Source of the DNA: Streptomyces sp. NBC_00287
GTDB lineage: Bacteria > Actinomycetota > Actinomycetes > Streptomycetales > Streptomycetaceae
DNA: 64,000 nucleotides
Reading direction: 5' to 3'
Assembly: GCF_036173105.1 (NCBI RefSeq)
Contig: NZ_CP108053.1
Coordinates: forward strand, 3,100,001 to 3,164,000
How positions within the stretch are numbered: position 1 is the first letter of the stretch; the number at the start of each line of letters is the position of its first letter. The translations under genes were made by a program, and so were the position numbers. The notes beneath the pieces were generated by a model. That model made no database searches, was not told the DNA's origin, and saw nothing but the letters and a program-made list of their open reading frames with translations. Positions 62,843-64,000 of the stretch are shown here, in pieces.

Positions 62843-64000
62843 TCAGGGCACGTCCGCCAGAGCCTCATCGATGAGAGCGGCCGTAGTGTCCTCGTCGTCC
62901 TCGTACAGATGCACGTACAGATCCAAGGTGATCGATGGCTTGGCGTGACCGAGGCGCCGCTGCACCTTCTTCACCGACGCACCGTGCTTGATGAGCACCG
63001 AGGCATAAAAGTGCCTCAGATCGTGTGTTGTCGTCCCCTCGGGAACGCGCAGCGGCGACTCACTGGCAGCCAACTGCTTGTCTGCCCGCTTCACCATGCG
63101 CGCCCACAGCTTCGCCCACGACCCTCGCCGGATCGGGTCGCCCGTCTCACTCACGAACAGCAGCCGGGCCTTCCTGGTCCTCGGCTTCCGCGGGTCCGTC
63201 CGGTCCTCGATCTCCACTTCGGCCGGCGGGTACGCCTTCAAGTGCTCCTCAATGGCCGCCACAGCAGACACCGACAGCGGCACTGTGCGGTAGCTCTTCT
63301 CGGTCTTCGGCTCCCCGATGTACGGCACGCCCTTGTCGGGGCCGATGAGCTGCTGCTCAACCTCGACCGTTCCGGCCAGCAGGTCAACGTGCTCAGCCTC
63401 CAGTCCGAACAACTCGGCCTGCCGCAGGCCCGTGGTCGCGGCCAGGCGCATCAACGCCCGGTAGCGGGACGAGGTTGCGGCCAGCAGGGCTCGCACTACT
63501 GCGGGGTCAAGCGGAACCACCTCGGGCTTGCGGATCTCGGGGAGGTCGATGCCGTGGCAAGGGTTCGCGCGGATAATGCCGTCGTAGTGGGCCGCGGCCA
63601 TCACGCCGAACAGGGCATTCCACGGCGTGCGAAGGCTGGACGGGGCAAGAACGGCGGAGCGGTCCTTCACCCATGCCCTGATGTCCGATCGCTTGATGCT
63701 AGCGATCTGACGGGGACCGAGCAGCGGGTAAACGTGCAGCCGCAGCCCCCGCTCGACGTTGGACTCCGTCCGCTCGCGGTGCGTCGCCGTGGTGCGCCAC
63801 TCCTCGGCGTAGTCCCGGAGCGTCTGGCGGCGCGTGACGCGGTCGACGTACTCACCCTTGTCCAGTTCATTGGTGATCTCGGCCGCCCGCGCGTCGGCTG
63901 CGGTGCGCTTGGCGAAGTTCTCCTTCTTCTGCTCGCCCGACGGGTCCCGGTACCGAACCTGCCAGCGCTTCCCCACGCCATGTTCAGCAGAGGGAAACAC
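62843..64000 (-). CDS. Tyrosine recombinase/phage-type integrase (probably 5' truncated)
   Basis: 386 codons visible, running to the window edge. Catalytic residues: Arg in TGLRQAELFGLE, Lys in the hairpin region before it, HDLRHFYASVL (His and Arg), RRLGHAKP (His) and Tyr in LDLYVHLYE. An N-terminal Arm-DNA-binding segment (RWQVRYRDPSGE) and a core-binding domain precede them. A GTG falls exactly at the edge but the protein may begin earlier. It marks an integrated actinobacterial mobile element (AICE or prophage) lying outside the window. No tRNA attachment site is evident between it and the Excalibur gene. Confidence 0.92.
   Translation of the reverse strand: MFPSAEHGVGKRWQVRYRDPSGEQKKENFAKRTAADARAAEITNELDKGEYVDRVTRRQTLRDYAEEWRTTATHRERTESNVERGLRLHVYPLLGPRQIASIKRSDIRAWVKDRSAVLAPSSLRTPWNALFGVMAAAHYDGIIRANPCHGIDLPEIRKPEVVPLDPAVVRALLAATSSRYRALMRLAATTGLRQAELFGLEAEHVDLLAGTVEVEQQLIGPDKGVPYIGEPKTEKSYRTVPLSVSAVAAIEEHLKAYPPAEVEIEDRTDPRKPRTRKARLLFVSETGDPIRRGSWAKLWARMVKRADKQLAASESPLRVPEGTTTHDLRHFYASVLIKHGASVKKVQRRLGHAKPSITLDLYVHLYEDDEDTTAALIDEALADVP

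Noticed and set aside
1..64000. CRISPR array
   Set aside because: No regularly spaced 25-40 bp repeats with unique spacers were seen; the only tandem repeats are short and coding or regulatory.

Overview
This window is high-GC actinobacterial DNA, almost certainly a Streptomyces chromosome. The evidence is strong G/C bias at third codon positions, GTG/TTG starts with GGAGG-type ribosome sites, rare in-frame TTA codons, an hrdA-type sigma factor, mbl and class F sortase. Gene order (mbl, ABC pair, hrdA, dnaG, dgt, nasA, SoxR-boxed FMN reductase, nirBD) resembles, from memory, the SCO2450-2490 region of S. coelicolor.

Layout. 0-5.8 kb: 5'-truncated SARP-like regulator with a degenerate HAD-like tail, mbl, a lipoprotein and a small membrane protein. 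5.9-19.3 kb: a co-directional minus-strand unit of MFS exporter, one 3416-residue hybrid PKS-NRPS and a two-component system. This is the main accessory element and looks like a compact biosynthetic cluster; it ends 165 bp from a tRNA group (one CAT tRNA, two identical tRNA-Asn). 20-25.6 kb: a YtxH-like protein, an FGGY kinase and a heterodimeric ABC exporter. 25.6-31.7 kb: hrdA, dnaG, a ferredoxin-reductase-like flavoprotein and dgt. 31.8-39.5 kb: CbiX-like chelatase, SanA-like protein, an operon of NRPS-like adenylating enzyme, membrane flavoprotein and crotonase, then nasA. 39.4-48.8 kb: enzymes paired with regulators (quinone reductase/HxlR, imine reductase/HxlR, SoxR-boxed FMN reductase), M4 protease, class F sortase and a TSUP permease. 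49-53.1 kb: nitrite assimilation operon behind a GlnR-like box. 53.2-64 kb: TetR/SDR pair sharing an operator, LysE-type exporter, SDR, SulP transporter with carbonic anhydrase, a second two-component system, a Tat-exported PhoX-like protein, an LAXTG surface protein and, at the edge, a tyrosine integrase.

Themes. Nitrogen assimilation is split between nasA and nirBD, with a CbiX-like protein that could serve siroheme. The most novel-looking unit is the PKS-NRPS, read as acyl-AMP ligase, ACP, KS, AT, ACP, luciferase-like monooxygenase, C, A, PCP, terminal C, with no ketoreductase, aminotransferase or thioesterase. In-frame TTA codons occur in this gene, in the stand-alone adenylating enzyme and in the LAXTG protein, which predicts bldA-dependent, developmentally timed expression of all three. 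Domain calls and operator calls are from reading the sequence by eye; no search was run.
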